NCBI GenBank assembly: GCA_030428405.1
Contig: JAUIEH010000177.1
Location: 1 to 6,259, forward strand
From: Alphaproteobacteria bacterium
GTDB taxonomy: Bacteria; Pseudomonadota; Alphaproteobacteria; Caulobacterales; Maricaulaceae
Direction of reading: 5' to 3'
Length of the DNA stretch: 6,259 nucleotides
This document shows positions 5,802 to 6,259 of the stretch, in pieces. The notes under the pieces are model-generated. The model had not been told where the DNA came from and did no database searches. It saw only the letters and a list, made by a program, of their open reading frames with translations. A program made the translations under genes and the position numbers. How positions within the stretch are numbered: position 1 is the first letter of the stretch; each line of letters starts with the position of its first letter.

Positions 5802-6259
5802 CTGGCGTTCCAGTTGACCTGACGCACGCGTTCCAGTCGGGCGCGCGCATCCAGCGACGTCACGCCGTCGGCGTCATCCTCAGGCGCTCCATCGTCGAGC
5901 ATCAAGACGGCGCGCATCGTCGTACCGCGTCCAACCGTGCTCTCCACTTCCAGGCCGCCGCCGTGAAGTTCGGCCAAGCCGCGCACGATCGCGAGGCCAA
6001 GTCCCGTGCCGGCCTGCGCACTTTGCTTGCCGCTTTCAGTCTGGGCGAACGGCGTGCCGATGCGCACGACTTCCTCATCGGAAATGCCGCAGCCAGTGTC
6101 GGTGACTTCAATAAGCTGGCGCGCCCCGTCGCGGCGGACCCGCACGTCGATGCGTCCGCCCTCCGGCGTGAACTTGATGGCGTTGGACAAGAGATTGAGC
6201 AGGATCTGTTTCACTGCACGCTCATCCGCTGAAATCGTCTCAGCGTTCGGCGCGATGTC
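5798..6259 (-). CDS. Sensor histidine kinase, C-terminal ATPase domain (partial, 5' end outside window)
   Basis: The frame is open from the right edge. The visible 153 residues are the HATPase_c (ATP-binding) domain that phosphorylates the kinase's own histidine in a two-component system. Motifs in order, numbered from the edge: N box LLNLLSNAIKFTPEGG (20-35), G1 box DTGCGI (54-59), F box TPFAQ (69-73), G2 box GTGLGL (84-89) with AIVRGLAELHGG following, and GRGTT (110-114). An acidic then arginine-rich tail of about 33 residues follows. The DHp/H box and sensor regions lie beyond the window. The spacing and the 'RIGTPFAQTESGKQSAQAGTGLGL' style resemble DivJ/PleC-type alphaproteobacterial kinases, but orthology cannot be set from this fragment. 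GTG 6214 is an internal valine (ADERAVKQILLN), not a start. The TAG stop overlaps that of the convergent gene within AGCTAGCT. Confidence 0.93.
   Translation of the reverse strand, partial: DIAPNAETISADERAVKQILLNLLSNAIKFTPEGGRIDVRVRRDGARQLIEVTDTGCGISDEEVVRIGTPFAQTESGKQSAQAGTGLGLAIVRGLAELHGGGLEVESTVGRGTTMRAVLMLDDGAPEDDADGVTSLDARARLERVRQVNWNAS
5805..5837. repeat. 10-bp direct repeat at the end of the histidine kinase gene
   Basis: GCGTTCCAGT occurs at 5805-5814 and 5828-5837, 23 bases apart from start to start, in the last codons of the kinase gene (minus-strand translation ...LERVRQVNWNAS). It may be coincidental. Confidence 0.3.

Noticed and set aside
6212..6214. GTG at 6214 as the start of a stand-alone small ATPase-domain protein
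   Set aside because: The frame is open and motif-consistent (ADERAVKQILLN) to the window edge, so this GTG is an internal valine of a longer histidine kinase.
1..6259. Mobile element, CRISPR, phage or tRNA/rRNA content
   Set aside because: No transposase, integrase, repeat-spacer pattern, attachment-site pair or RNA-gene signature was seen on either strand, and the genes are housekeeping-like and compositionally uniform.

Overview
The window is GC-rich and gene-dense and reads as ordinary chromosome of an alphaproteobacterium. The best lineage indicators are a DUF2336 protein, a DUF1491 protein (both families largely confined to Alphaproteobacteria) and a histidine-kinase C-terminus resembling the DivJ/PleC-type kinases of Caulobacterales and relatives. 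A Caulobacterales/Hyphomonadaceae-like host is my inference, not a demonstrated assignment.

Layout from left to right: (1) a plus-strand DUF2336 gene (36-1136), possibly overlapping the tail of another plus-strand gene that begins outside the window; (2) a minus-strand cluster that reads, in transcription order, DUF1491 gene (4815-4489), unrecognised 129-residue protein (4427-4038), peptide chain release factor 3 prfC (3985-2375) and an MscS-family mechanosensitive channel (2378-1158); (3) a divergent intergenic region of about 98 bp (4816-4913); (4) a plus-strand gene for a secreted protein of unknown function (4914-5801, TTG start); (5) the 3' end of a minus-strand sensor histidine kinase that runs off the right edge (6259-5798). 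There are no rRNA, tRNA, CRISPR or mobile-element signatures, and no gene-free stretch longer than about 100 bases.

The minus-strand cluster looks like one operon because its genes are co-directional with short gaps. The prfC and mscS genes overlap by the ATGA arrangement, with a good Shine-Dalgarno inside the end of prfC, so channel translation is probably coupled to RF3 translation. The clearest unexplained structure is just after the DUF1491 gene. A GC-rich hairpin contains the ribosome binding site of the 129-residue gene and is followed, across its start codon, by a run of seven T in the transcript. This looks like an intrinsic terminator or attenuator placed where it could set how much of the prfC-mscS part is expressed. 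The two convergent junctions are also tight: a 9-bp perfect inverted repeat straddles the first, and the second has its two stop codons overlapping inside a palindrome.

I see no evidence of a wholly new system. The most worthwhile follow-ups are the hairpin-T7 element, the prfC-mscS coupling and the unrecognised 129- and 295-residue proteins.
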